From: Arsukibacterium indicum
Lineage (GTDB): Bacteria; Pseudomonadota; Gammaproteobacteria; Enterobacterales; Alteromonadaceae
DNA: 64,000 nt
NCBI RefSeq assembly: GCF_019100565.1
Contig: NZ_JAHRID010000001.1
Location: 744,001 to 808,000, forward strand
Direction: 5' to 3'
In this document: in pieces, positions 13,456-21,607 of the stretch
How the letters are laid out: every line of letters begins with the position of its first letter
How positions within the stretch are numbered: position 1 is the first letter of the stretch
Position numbers and translations under genes: made by a program
The notes under the pieces: model-generated
What the model saw: the letters and a program-made list of their open reading frames with translations, nothing else
Database searches by the model: none
Told to the model about the DNA's origin: nothing

Positions 13456-14358
13456 ATGAGTAATTTAGCTGTCGTTGAAAACGATGTAAGTACCGGCACT
13501 GCAAATATGCTGATGAACCAGCAGACCATGCAAAGCCTGTATAAATTTGCCGAAGTCATGGCTAATGGCAATGTCACGGTACCAAAGCACTTTCACAAGA
13601 ACACAGCCGACTGCCTGGCGGTTGCCATGCAAGCAGCACAGTGGGGGCTGAACCCTTTCGCTGTAGCGCAAAAGACTCACCTGGTTAACGGCGTGCTGGG
13701 CTATGAAGCGCAGTTAGTCAATGCAGTATTGCAAACGTCAGGATCCATCACTGGTCGCTTCCACTACGAGTACGAGGGCGATGGCCCTAAGTTGACTTGT
13801 CGTGTTGGCGCTATCCCCCATGGTGAAAACGAAGTGGTATGGGGCCAGTGGCTTTGCGTTAGCGATGTAACCACCAAAAACAGCCCTTTATGGAAAACCA
13901 ACCCTAAGCAGCAACTGGGTTACCTGCAAGTTAAAAACTGGGGCCGCTCTTATGCGCCGGGTGCCATCCTGGGTGTTTATACCGCAGACGAATTACAGGA
14001 AATACCAGAGCGCGAGATAAACCCAAGCCCTGCCACTGCCAGCGCGCCGGTTAAAAGCAGCCTGAAAAACCGCAAAGCAGCCAAGCCAGAACCGGTTGCT
14101 GATGTTAAGGCTGAGCATAAGCCAGATCCAGAGCAGGAAGATGCGCCGAGTTTTGGAGATGAACCCGAGCAGCAATTTTCGTCAGAAGTAGAGTCCATGA
14201 TCAACTCCTTAGTTGACTGCTACGAGCCTGAACACTTTACCGAGTGGGAAGATGCCGCCGCTGCATTAAAGCTGGCTAAAAACTCCCCTGAATACATCGC
14301 TATGGTTGCCGCCTACACCAGCCGTAAGCGCGAACTGAAACTAACTAAGGAAGCATAA
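13456..14358 (+). CDS. recT: RecT-family single-strand annealing protein
   Basis: 300 aa. The conserved core runs from about residue 20 to 185 (VPKHFHKNTADCLAVAMQAA, then WGLNPFAVAQKTHLVNG and LGYEAQLVNAV), matching RecT-type annealases. A Pro/Glu-rich linker and a short helical tail follow. It anneals complementary ssDNA made by the RecE-like nuclease upstream, giving the phage RecA-independent recombination. GGAGAACG lies before the ATG. Confidence 0.88.
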   Translation: MSNLAVVENDVSTGTANMLMNQQTMQSLYKFAEVMANGNVTVPKHFHKNTADCLAVAMQAAQWGLNPFAVAQKTHLVNGVLGYEAQLVNAVLQTSGSITGRFHYEYEGDGPKLTCRVGAIPHGENEVVWGQWLCVSDVTTKNSPLWKTNPKQQLGYLQVKNWGRSYAPGAILGVYTADELQEIPEREINPSPATASAPVKSSLKNRKAAKPEPVADVKAEHKPDPEQEDAPSFGDEPEQQFSSEVESMINSLVDCYEPEHFTEWEDAAAALKLAKNSPEYIAMVAAYTSRKRELKLTKEA

Positions 14359-14360
14359 AC

Positions 14361-15488
14361 ATGTCAGCAGCAGAGAAAATCGACTTTGAACAAGCGCAGC
14401 CAACTGAGTTGGTAGCCAAAATTAAAACGCCAGTGGTGATCACCGGCAACTTTAGCCAGGTGCGCGCTTATTTCGTTGAAGAACTTAAAAAGTACGATCT
14501 GGTGGTTACCGCCGACACATTGGCCGATGCAAAAAAACTGGCCACTGATTTAAATAAAACCGCTACCGAAGTTAAGGCCCGCGGCAAGGCGGTTATCGAT
14601 GAAGCCAGCGCACCGATTGATGAAATTAAGCTTCAGGTAAAAGAACTGGCGCAGCTGTTACTGGATGGTCGCAAGCGCATCACCGACCAGATAGCCAAGT
14701 TTGAAGATGAAACACGGGCGAAAGTTACGGAAGCACTGCAGGCTTATCTGGTTGAGCAAGGTGAAGCTAAAGGCATTCAACCAGAGTTCCAGCGCGCCAC
14801 CATTGATGGCCTGGTTACCCTGGGTGCCATTACCAGTACCGGCAAACTGACCGTTAAGTCAAAGGCCGCCATTGATGCGCGGATCCAGGATGATTTAAAC
14901 CTGCAGCAGCAGACAGAAATGCGCCTGCTTAAGCTGGAGAACGAAAGCCACAAAGCCGGGTTAACCGTCGCATTGGAGCGCCGGCACGTTGAAACATTCC
15001 TATTTGCTAATGAGCAGGAATATAGCACGCGCTTAGCATCACTGTTTGAGGCTGAAATTCAGCGAGAGCAGCGGGCGCAGGCAGCTATGCGCATAGAAGC
15101 CGAGCAAGACCAGCAGCGCCAGATTGAATCCGAACAGCGCGCAGCCAAGGCCGAAGCCGACCGCAAAGAAGCGCAGCGCTTACAGGCTGAGCAGAAAGAA
15201 AAGCACGATGCTGAAATGGCAGCACTGCGGGCGCAGCAGGCTGAGCAGGCAGCACAGCAACCAGCTGCAGTCCAGCAACCAGCAGCAACGCAATCGCCGG
15301 GTACTAAGTTCGCCTATGCGCCACTGGAAACCCCAAAAGCAGCGCAGTTTGTTACCGGCTTATTTGAAGATGCAATAAGCGCCGTAGCTGACCAACCGCA
15401 GACGGTTACCACTTACGGTATCTGGACCCAAGCCGGTGGCCTTATCGCCATCATTCACAAAGGCAACGTGTTTAACCGGGCGGCTTAG
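14361..15488 (+). CDS. DUF1351-like coiled-coil phage protein
   Basis: 375 aa. Residues 30-200 match the DUF1351 pattern (ADTLADAKKLATDLNKTATE; VIDEASAPIDEIKLQVKELA). A long Gln/Glu/Ala-rich coiled coil (about 225-290) and a distinct 60-residue C-terminal domain follow. Proteins of this family sit beside RecT in many prophages, so a recombination-accessory role is likely but unproven. It starts 2 bp after recT. Confidence 0.7.
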   Translation: MSAAEKIDFEQAQPTELVAKIKTPVVITGNFSQVRAYFVEELKKYDLVVTADTLADAKKLATDLNKTATEVKARGKAVIDEASAPIDEIKLQVKELAQLLLDGRKRITDQIAKFEDETRAKVTEALQAYLVEQGEAKGIQPEFQRATIDGLVTLGAITSTGKLTVKSKAAIDARIQDDLNLQQQTEMRLLKLENESHKAGLTVALERRHVETFLFANEQEYSTRLASLFEAEIQREQRAQAAMRIEAEQDQQRQIESEQRAAKAEADRKEAQRLQAEQKEKHDAEMAALRAQQAEQAAQQPAAVQQPAATQSPGTKFAYAPLETPKAAQFVTGLFEDAISAVADQPQTVTTYGIWTQAGGLIAIIHKGNVFNRAA

Positions 15489-15509
15489 GCCGCTTCACCG
15501 GAGCGAATC

Positions 15510-15692
15510 ATGGTAGAGCAAAAGCAAGTATTAACCCAAAAAGAAGTAGCAGCGATGCTCGGTTGCACCACCAGAACGGTGTTCAATCTGCGCGAGCGCA
15601 ATGTGCTGACCCCGATACCCGGCTTTGGCAAACCACGATTTGCCCGGGCAGCCGTTGAAAACTTGATTAATAGCAGCGGCCAGGCCGCTTAG
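15510..15692 (+). CDS. MerR/excisionase-type HTH protein
   Basis: 60 aa. VLTQKEVAAMLGCTTRTVFN, then LRERN and a final GKPRFARAAVENLI is a helix-turn-helix of the HTH_17/excisionase class. In an integrase-carrying prophage it is the best candidate for an excisionase (Xis), though such proteins can also be small transcription factors. GGAG lies 8 nt before the ATG. Confidence 0.65.
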   Translation: MVEQKQVLTQKEVAAMLGCTTRTVFNLRERNVLTPIPGFGKPRFARAAVENLINSSGQAA

Positions 15693-15700
15693 GGTTCCTT

Positions 15701-16237
15701 ATGACAATTCATACATTTTGGGCGTTAAGCGCCGAAGAATCAGCAAAGCACAAGCACGCTGCTGATGCCCACATTAATGCAAGCGAAGCTGCAAAGAATT
15801 ATGTAACTGAGCGCATCGAATGCGATGGCGTTTTCATTACAGGCAGCAGGGCAATCTATTTAGGCTTTAGGCGCCGTCAGGATAACCCAATGCTGCACAA
15901 GCGCCCAGCGCATCAGCATGATGGTCAATACCTTTACTGCACCAAAACAAAGACAGAGTGGAATGAGATAGTTGCCGAAGCTGAAAAGATAGCCCGGGCG
16001 GCGATTAAGTTCCAGGACTATTGCAAAGAGCAATGGCCAACTTCTATTACGTCAGTTCTTGGTAGGTCAGGTTCCGGGGGCGGGTTCTCTATTTCTGAAA
16101 CATCATTCGGCTTTATGGGTGGCAGGGTTGTAATGATGCGCCCTGTTTCAGATGGTGGCAGCGTTGATAAATCAACTATTCCTGATGGTTTTCTTGAACT
16201 CACGGGTAGCCAGTACGCAGAGCTTAAAGAATCTTGA
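15701..16237 (+). CDS. Hypothetical phage protein
   Basis: 178 aa, no recognised domain. The N-terminal 110 residues are mixed helix/strand. The C-terminal part has a Gly/Ser-rich loop (LGRSGSGGGFS). The stop overlaps a TTG start of the next small gene (TTGA), which suggests coupled translation. Confidence 0.6.
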   Translation: MTIHTFWALSAEESAKHKHAADAHINASEAAKNYVTERIECDGVFITGSRAIYLGFRRRQDNPMLHKRPAHQHDGQYLYCTKTKTEWNEIVAEAEKIARAAIKFQDYCKEQWPTSITSVLGRSGSGGGFSISETSFGFMGGRVVMMRPVSDGGSVDKSTIPDGFLELTGSQYAELKES

Positions 16238-16401
16238 TTAACCAGCACCAACCAAAAGCAGGCATGTGCGCCAACTGCAAGCACCGCGACAGCGACTGCG
16301 GCAAGCTGGCCTTTAGCACCATGCCAGTTATCAGAATTTACAAAGATGGCGTTAAGCAAGTGCGCTGCACTGAGTTTGAGCGCCGGGAGCAACCAAAATG
16401 A
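16234..16401 (+). CDS. 55-aa Cys-rich protein with TTG start
   Basis: The frame begins at TTG overlapping the previous stop and ends in TGA overlapping the next ATG (ATGA). The product contains MCANCKHRDSDCGKL and a later VRCTEF, four Cys that could hold one zinc. An internal ATG at 16264 is an alternative start. Filling the only gap in a chain of overlapping genes makes it likely to be real. Confidence 0.65.
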   Translation: MINQHQPKAGMCANCKHRDSDCGKLAFSTMPVIRIYKDGVKQVRCTEFERREQPK

Positions 16402-16655
16402 GCAAAACAAAATACCGCTACGACCGCACGGCTAAGCCAGCCGAGCAATCTGTGTTTGGTCAGGATATTACCGTTGGCCTGGCCACGGTTAAAGCCGATA
16501 CCCGCCGCACTGTTCGCGGCTGGGCGCTACCCGGCTGCAAGTTCACAACCTGCCCTTTTACCGCCAAGGCAGTAGCTGAGCGGATGAACCAGTATATTCA
16601 GGACCATGGTGGCCTGCCTAAGTGGTCGGCTAAGCATGTCGAGGTGGCGGCATGA
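16398..16655 (+). CDS. Small hypothetical phage protein
   Basis: 85 aa, basic, with WALPGCKFTTCPFTAKAVAE suggesting a compact, Cys-containing fold. It overlaps both neighbours by 4 bp. No family recognised. Confidence 0.55.
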   Translation: MSKTKYRYDRTAKPAEQSVFGQDITVGLATVKADTRRTVRGWALPGCKFTTCPFTAKAVAERMNQYIQDHGGLPKWSAKHVEVAA

Positions 16656-16984
16656 AGCGTTTGACAATAAGCAAATCATCAGATGTTAAGGAACTCGAAA
16701 AAACAGTTATGCGAGCCGAGCAAGATTTTTTGGAAGCATCTAAAGAATACCATGCAGCAAGATTGAAATTGGCGCACGCGCTACTTGCTGAGGGTAAAGG
16801 TTACCGCTCTGAAAATTATCGAGTAGTACGTGAGGGCCAAGCAAAGAAGCAGTTATTTGACTGGAAAAGCTACGCCATTGAAAACGGAATCTCAATGAAA
16901 GTAATAAATCGATACATGCGGAACACTTATCACAACCGCAGATTGACGGTATCGCGCATTAATAAGTCAGGCGGTGCAGTATGA
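16652..16984 (+). CDS. Small hypothetical phage protein
   Basis: 110 aa, basic. A helical N-terminal half (about 10-50) is followed by a basic C-terminus (YMRNTYHNRRLTVSR) that could bind nucleic acid. Overlaps on both sides by 4 bp. Unknown. Confidence 0.55.
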   Translation: MKRLTISKSSDVKELEKTVMRAEQDFLEASKEYHAARLKLAHALLAEGKGYRSENYRVVREGQAKKQLFDWKSYAIENGISMKVINRYMRNTYHNRRLTVSRINKSGGAV

Positions 16985-17124
16985 GCGTCCAAACCATCTA
17001 CATAGTCATGGTAAACGGCAAGCCGGTGGCCGCTTATCACAGCCAGCCTGGCGCCAATGGCGAAGCTAAAGAGCAAGGCGGCACCGTTCAGCCAGTGCAT
17101 TTGTTTAGTGGAGTGAGATTGTGA
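16981..17124 (+). CDS. 47-aa hypothetical protein
   Basis: ATG overlaps the previous stop (ATGA), and its own TGA overlaps the GTG start of the methylase gene (GTGA). The product, MSVQTIYIVMVNGKPVAAYH continuing to GVRL, is a small strand-rich peptide. Perfect fit between two genes supports translation; function unknown. Confidence 0.6.
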   Translation: MSVQTIYIVMVNGKPVAAYHSQPGANGEAKEQGGTVQPVHLFSGVRL

Positions 17125-18188
17125 GCAAGAAATATTCAATTATTTATAGCGATCCACCATGGCAGTTCAACAGCGTTAAATCTGGCGGCAGCATGAAGTC
17201 AGGCGCTGCGGCTAAGTATGACGTTATGACGCTGGACCAACTTAAGGCTCTGGACGTTCCGGCACTGTGCGAAAAAGACTGCGTGCTGGTTATGTGGTAC
17301 GTCAGCAGCCAGCCGCAAGAGGCGCTGGATCTGGTTAAGGCTTGGGGCTTTACCCTGAAAAACATGAATGCGTTTATCTGGCGCAAGCTGTCCACCAACC
17401 TGATCCCGCACTTTGGTATGGGTTACTGGACCCGGGCCGGTGCAGAGTGCGCCTTAATTGCAGTACGCGGTAAGCCTAAAGCAGAGTGCCGCAGCATTCG
17501 CCAGGTGCGCGATGAAGTGGTGGGCGAGCACTCAGAAAAGCCAGCCATATTCCGCGACGACATAGTTAAATTGTGCGGTGACGTACCAAGGCTGGAAATG
17601 TTTGCTCGAGTAGCAGCGCCAGGATGGGACGTATTCGGCAATGAAGTTGATAACTCGGTGCATATTAATGGCAGCGAGCAAACTTGCCACTCAGAAACCG
17701 CTGAAAGTGAGACTCAACCAGCTTTGACTGCTGAAAGTGAAACACAAACCAAAGCACCCGAACTGATCACACTGGAATTCACCCGGGACGAACTGGAAGC
17801 CCAGATAGAAAGTGGCAAGCTGCCATTTAGCGGTGACGCATTGGATCTAATACTGCAGCTGGAAAAAATGTTTGGCAAAAAAGCCAAATTCACCAGCAAA
17901 CAGGTTAAGGCGGCAATTATTGCGTTTGATGATCCGGACATGATTAGCAAAAACTCGCTTGTAGATAAAGAGCCATCACCATCTGGCCCCCTTAACCCGT
18001 TCTTTTCAGGCTTTCACAACGAGAAGCCTTTCTACACTGTCGACGCAAAGGATCGTGTTGCCAAGGTGCAGCATTTTACCCTGGAGCAATGCCATACAGC
18101 ACTAAAAGTAAATGGGCTGCAATCAACCGTGATTAAAGCCATTGAAGTGCGAATCCGCAAACTAAACAAGCAGGAGCAAGCAGCATGA
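17121..18188 (+). CDS. MT-A70-type DNA adenine N6-methyltransferase
   Basis: 355 aa with a GTG start. D11-P12-P13-W14 is the catalytic DPPW motif of the MT-A70 class, and the core reaches about residue 180 (ECALIAVRGKPK, EKPAIFRDDIVKLCG, FARVAAPGWDVFGNE). A linker and a separate C-terminal region (about 215-355) follow that I cannot assign. Such phage methylases modify adenines in phage DNA, likely to escape host restriction or alter regulation. No cognate nuclease lies next to it. Confidence 0.85.
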   Translation: MSKKYSIIYSDPPWQFNSVKSGGSMKSGAAAKYDVMTLDQLKALDVPALCEKDCVLVMWYVSSQPQEALDLVKAWGFTLKNMNAFIWRKLSTNLIPHFGMGYWTRAGAECALIAVRGKPKAECRSIRQVRDEVVGEHSEKPAIFRDDIVKLCGDVPRLEMFARVAAPGWDVFGNEVDNSVHINGSEQTCHSETAESETQPALTAESETQTKAPELITLEFTRDELEAQIESGKLPFSGDALDLILQLEKMFGKKAKFTSKQVKAAIIAFDDPDMISKNSLVDKEPSPSGPLNPFFSGFHNEKPFYTVDAKDRVAKVQHFTLEQCHTALKVNGLQSTVIKAIEVRIRKLNKQEQAA

Positions 18189-18418
18189 AAAACAAATTAT
18201 CAGACTTAAATAACCACCTGTTTGCCCAGTTAGAGCGGCTTTCTGATGAAAAGTTATCTGGTGAAGCGCTTAGTGCAGAAATACATCGCAGTAATGCAGT
18301 TACCACTGTTGCAAAGGAAATTATCAACAATGGTCGGTTAGTTCTGGATGCACAAAGGCAGTATGACAGCGGAAATCTGCATATGCCCAGCCCGATGCTT
18401 GAGGTGCAGAAAAAATGA
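18185..18418 (+). CDS. Small helical phage protein
   Basis: 77 aa. LNNHLFAQLERLSDEKLS, then LSAEIHRSNAVTTVAKEIIN and RLVLDAQR is a helical pattern I recall in other phage early regions, without a known role. It overlaps both neighbours by 4 bp. Confidence 0.6.
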   Translation: MKNKLSDLNNHLFAQLERLSDEKLSGEALSAEIHRSNAVTTVAKEIINNGRLVLDAQRQYDSGNLHMPSPMLEVQKK

Positions 18419-19212
18419 GTAGGTTTATTTACACAAAAGAAATGCTTAAATTTATTGCCGCGCAATTCAAAAAGCATGAGGTTCGTGAAGTTACTGCTGC
18501 CTTTAATAAGAAGTTTGGTACTAACAAAACGCCGGGCCAGATAAAGTCGACGATCACTAATCACGGCATAGTTTGCGGTCGCGCACCAGGCGAAGCTAAC
18601 AAGGGCAAGCTCAGGACTTTTACCAATGAACAAGTGGCATTCATTAGATCTGAATATCAGAACCTGACAGTGCCTGAATTGACGAAGCAGTTTAATTCTA
18701 AATTCAGTGCAGATAAGTCCAAACAGCAAATTAAAAACTTTATTTTCCAGCAAGGCATCCGCTGCAATAGATCCGGTCACTTCGAAAAAGGCCAGCAACC
18801 TTGGAATACAGGTAAAAAAGGTTGGACCGCTGGAGGACGTTCAGCTGAAACACGTTTCAAGCCTGGCCACCAACGCAGCGATACTCAGCAGGTTGGCGCG
18901 ATAAGAGCAGACCGCAAAGACGGTTATCTGATGGTCAAGGTGGAAATGCCAAACAAATGGCGGCTGATGCACGTTGTTGAGTGGGAAAAGCATTACGGGC
19001 CAATACCACCAAACCACCGCCTTTGGTTTAAAGACAACGATCGCACTAACTGGCATATCGATAACCTGATGCTGATAACCCGGGCGCAGGGTGCTGTGAT
19101 TAATAAGCAAGGCCTGGGGAAAGTTGCCAGCGAGCATAAAGCGGCCGTTGTGGTTATTGCCGATATCAAAATGAAAATCAGCAAACTGGTTAAAGCAGGA
19201 GCTGCAGCATGA
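18415..19212 (+). CDS. HNH endonuclease with two tandem DNA-binding repeats
   Basis: 265 aa. Two copies of a roughly 50-residue helical module (about 5-55 and 65-118) share the pattern TxEx..FI...(x)...V.ELT..FN.KF....T..QIK..I...GI.C.R. The C-terminus carries an HNH-like nuclease core (HVVEWEKHYGPIPPNHRLWF, then NWHIDNLMLI). The repeats probably bind DNA before the nuclease cuts. Could be a free-standing homing enzyme or a phage processing nuclease. Confidence 0.75.
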   Translation: MSRFIYTKEMLKFIAAQFKKHEVREVTAAFNKKFGTNKTPGQIKSTITNHGIVCGRAPGEANKGKLRTFTNEQVAFIRSEYQNLTVPELTKQFNSKFSADKSKQQIKNFIFQQGIRCNRSGHFEKGQQPWNTGKKGWTAGGRSAETRFKPGHQRSDTQQVGAIRADRKDGYLMVKVEMPNKWRLMHVVEWEKHYGPIPPNHRLWFKDNDRTNWHIDNLMLITRAQGAVINKQGLGKVASEHKAAVVVIADIKMKISKLVKAGAAA

Positions 19213-19937
19213 ACTTACCTCAAATCCTTACAGGCCAAGAAGCCATTGAGCAATTCGGCCTGAAAAAACTGATTGAATGTCGTGTTGCCGTAACAACCGA
19301 GCTAAACGGCTTGGGCCACAGCGTTATGCAGATAGGTGTTATTGCCGACCCTGACAGCTGCCAAATTGATGAAGATGATACCGGCGTGCTTTGGGTTGAG
19401 TACCAAGGCGCTGACGACTGGTACCTGTACAGCATCCCTGCGGACGAGCAATTTGTATTGCTCTATGATAAAAACCAACCAGAAAGCAACGCCGTCTTAG
19501 CTGATCAGCATCCAGACGATCAAGCCGTTGACCGCTTCGCTGCGGCTATGAAAGTAAAACTTGCTGCAGCCAGAGCTAAAGGCCGCGCTGGATGGGAGGA
19601 TAAAGCCGGTTGCAGTGGTGAGCATTTAGCGCAGCTGCTGGTTGATCACCTGAGCAAAGCTAATGCCGGCACATTCGAGGATATAGCCAACTTCGCCATG
19701 ATGCTGCACCAGCGCGATGAAGATCCAAAGTTGCTATTCATTGCACTGGCCAACCACGTTGCCAAGATGTATGTGCATCAGTCCACTGCAGATACGAGTG
19801 AAATCAAAGCGCTGGCGGTGCGAGACTTTATTCAATGGGGCATTAGGAAAGTAGACCCTGAATTTGCAGAGTTTGTAGACAATGCTGAGTTTTATATTAA
19901 AACCGAACTAGGCCAGCCGGCTAAGGCAGGCGAATGA
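19209..19937 (+). CDS. Hypothetical phage protein
   Basis: 242 aa. A segment near residues 105-170 (RFAAAMKVKLAAARAKGRAG, then WEDKAGCSGEHLAQLLV and FEDIANFAMMLHQR) is recurrent in phage early genes. The N-terminal 90 residues look like a separate strand-rich domain. The biochemical role is not known to me. Overlaps both neighbours by 4 bp. Confidence 0.6.
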   Translation: MNLPQILTGQEAIEQFGLKKLIECRVAVTTELNGLGHSVMQIGVIADPDSCQIDEDDTGVLWVEYQGADDWYLYSIPADEQFVLLYDKNQPESNAVLADQHPDDQAVDRFAAAMKVKLAAARAKGRAGWEDKAGCSGEHLAQLLVDHLSKANAGTFEDIANFAMMLHQRDEDPKLLFIALANHVAKMYVHQSTADTSEIKALAVRDFIQWGIRKVDPEFAEFVDNAEFYIKTELGQPAKAGE

Positions 19938-20395
19938 TGGCCTACGCAGAAAAAACATCAGTGGCCACCAGCCAAAGCGTTATGGAAATCGAGCGCACGT
20001 TAACCAAATACGGAGCTGACCAGTTCATGTATGGCACCAAGCCTGGCAGCGTTGCTGTCGGGTTTGTAATGAGCGGCCGGCAGGTTCGCATTGTCGTTCC
20101 ACTGCCCGCCAAAACAGATAAGCAGTTCTGGCTTACCGACACCGGCCGCGACCGCAGCGAAACAGCAGCGCTTAAAGAGTGGGATCAGGCCTGCCGCCAG
20201 CGGTACCGCGCACTGGCACTGGTGGTTAAAGCCAAGCTGGAAGCGGTAGAAGCCGGCATAACAACCTTTGAAGAAGAATTTATGGCGCACCTGGTACTGC
20301 CCAGCGGTGAAACCGTTAGCCAGCGCCTGTTGCCTGAAATCAAAGAAGCGCAGCGCACCGGCAAACTGCCGCCTCTGCTGCCGCATGTGGGGTGA
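19934..20395 (+). CDS. Hypothetical phage protein
   Basis: 153 aa. The opening TSVATSQSVMEIERTLTKYG, then ADQFMYG is a pattern I recall from several phages, role unknown. Mixed alpha/beta with a helical C-terminal half. Two consecutive ATG codons mark the start. Overlaps both neighbours by 4 bp. Confidence 0.6.
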   Translation: MMAYAEKTSVATSQSVMEIERTLTKYGADQFMYGTKPGSVAVGFVMSGRQVRIVVPLPAKTDKQFWLTDTGRDRSETAALKEWDQACRQRYRALALVVKAKLEAVEAGITTFEEEFMAHLVLPSGETVSQRLLPEIKEAQRTGKLPPLLPHVG

Positions 20396-20688
20396 GTATG
20401 AAACATTATCCATTAGAAGTTTATAACGCCGGACATGATGAATACATTGTAATGTCAAAAGGTCATCACGATCCGGACGAGTTTATGGCCGCAGTTCGAG
20501 CACAAGGGTATGACTGGCCGCTTGGTAATCCAGTACATAAGTGGGTGAAGTGCGTTCCAGATTCAACAGGTGATTACAGCCACATTTATGTATTCGTCAA
20601 GCAAGGTACTCGTGGAGCATTTCCGGCAACATTCGCCTGTGAAGCCTATGGAGACGAGCAGTATCAGGGAAAGGCAGGTGCAGCATGA
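20392..20688 (+). CDS. Hypothetical phage protein
   Basis: 98 aa from a GTG overlapping the previous stop (GTGA); an ATG two codons later is equally possible. Soluble, strand-rich, His-rich near residues 23-40 (SKGHHDPDEF). No known family. Confidence 0.55.
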   Translation: MSMKHYPLEVYNAGHDEYIVMSKGHHDPDEFMAAVRAQGYDWPLGNPVHKWVKCVPDSTGDYSHIYVFVKQGTRGAFPATFACEAYGDEQYQGKAGAA

Positions 20689-20900
20689 GCATAGTCAGGC
20701 ATAACCTTTTAACTCAGCTCGATTACCGACCCTACTGCGGGAATGTTAACTGCAGCCGTGGGATGCCAAGAGCCAACTTTAATGGTTCGCAGTTTGAGTG
20801 CGGCTGCGGCTGGCAGTCTCAGTTTGAACAGGAATTCATTGATCAGCACCTGGATGCTCAGCAGGAGTTACGCAAGCAGACAAAGGCAGGTGCATTGTAA
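20685..20900 (+). CDS. Small zinc-ribbon-like phage protein
   Basis: 71 aa. YCGNVNCSRG followed about 14 residues later by CGCGW gives four Cys in zinc-ribbon spacing. A helical charged tail follows. It overlaps the upstream gene by 4 bp and the downstream ATG by 1 bp (TAATG). Confidence 0.6.
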   Translation: MSIVRHNLLTQLDYRPYCGNVNCSRGMPRANFNGSQFECGCGWQSQFEQEFIDQHLDAQQELRKQTKAGAL

Positions 20901-21109
20901 TGGAAAAGCCAACGTACGAAGAATTAGAGCGCAGGTTTCAATCTTACTGTAAGCATGATGGTGGTCGCACCTACAACCCTGATGGACCAGAACTTTGCAT
21001 TATCTGCGGGTGGGATTTATCAAAATGTCAGCATCGTAGAGAGTCTGGAAAATACTGCAGTCAATGCGGCGAGTTATTAATCAACAATAAGGCGGGTAAA
21101 TATGAGTAA
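20900..21109 (+). CDS. Small Cys-rich phage protein
   Basis: 69 aa. [11 protein letters not shown] and CSQCGEL supply two CxxC pairs, with extra Cys and His between them, suggesting a zinc-binding mini-protein. It overlaps the ssb gene by 8 bp. Function unknown. Confidence 0.55.
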   Translation: MEKPTYEELERRFQSYCKHDGGRTYNPDGPELCIICGWDLSKCQHRRESGKYCSQCGELLINNKAGKYE

Positions 21110-21593
21110 GGGCACGGTGAACAAAGTTATTATCATCGGCAACCTGGGCGCGGATCCGGAGGTTCGGTACGCAACCAGTGGTGCAGCAATCTGCAATATG
21201 ACGGTGGCCACCAGTGAAAGCTGGACGGACAAAAACACCAACGAGAAGAAGGAGCAGACCGAATGGCACCGGGTTGTTATTTACCAGCGCCTGGCTGAGA
21301 TAGCCGGCGACTACCTGCGCAAAGGCAGCAAGGTTTATCTGGAGGGTAAATTAAAGACGAGAAAATGGACCGACAAAGATGGTATTGAGAGATTTACCAC
21401 TGAGATAGTGGCCAATGAACTGCAGATGCTGGATGGCAAACAAGATGGCCAGTCAACAACCAGTCAACCATCTAAGCCGCAGCAGCAAAGGCCGGCGCAG
21501 CAAACAGGAGGTTACCAGTCAAGCAATCAGCGGCAACAGGCATCTATCAACAACGCGCCGCCGTTGGATTTTGACCAGGACATCCCGTTTTAA
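21102..21593 (+). CDS. ssb: Single-stranded DNA-binding protein
   Basis: 163 aa. The OB fold occupies residues 1-110 ([20 protein letters not shown], then the [18 protein letters not shown] and [12 protein letters not shown] segments). A Gln-rich linker and the acidic tip DFDQDIPF, which docks replication and repair enzymes, follow. A phage copy next to RecE/RecT would protect ssDNA in phage replication and recombination. Length is near the usual 160-180. Confidence 0.95.
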   Translation: MSKGTVNKVIIIGNLGADPEVRYATSGAAICNMTVATSESWTDKNTNEKKEQTEWHRVVIYQRLAEIAGDYLRKGSKVYLEGKLKTRKWTDKDGIERFTTEIVANELQMLDGKQDGQSTTSQPSKPQQQRPAQQTGGYQSSNQRQQASINNAPPLDFDQDIPF

Positions 21594-21607
21594 CGTGAGG
21601 TATCACT

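Noticed and set aside
12362-14358. Retron, CBASS or other known defence island in the left operon
   Set aside because: No reverse transcriptase, cyclase or STING/TIR domains were seen. The genes fit phage recombination functions.
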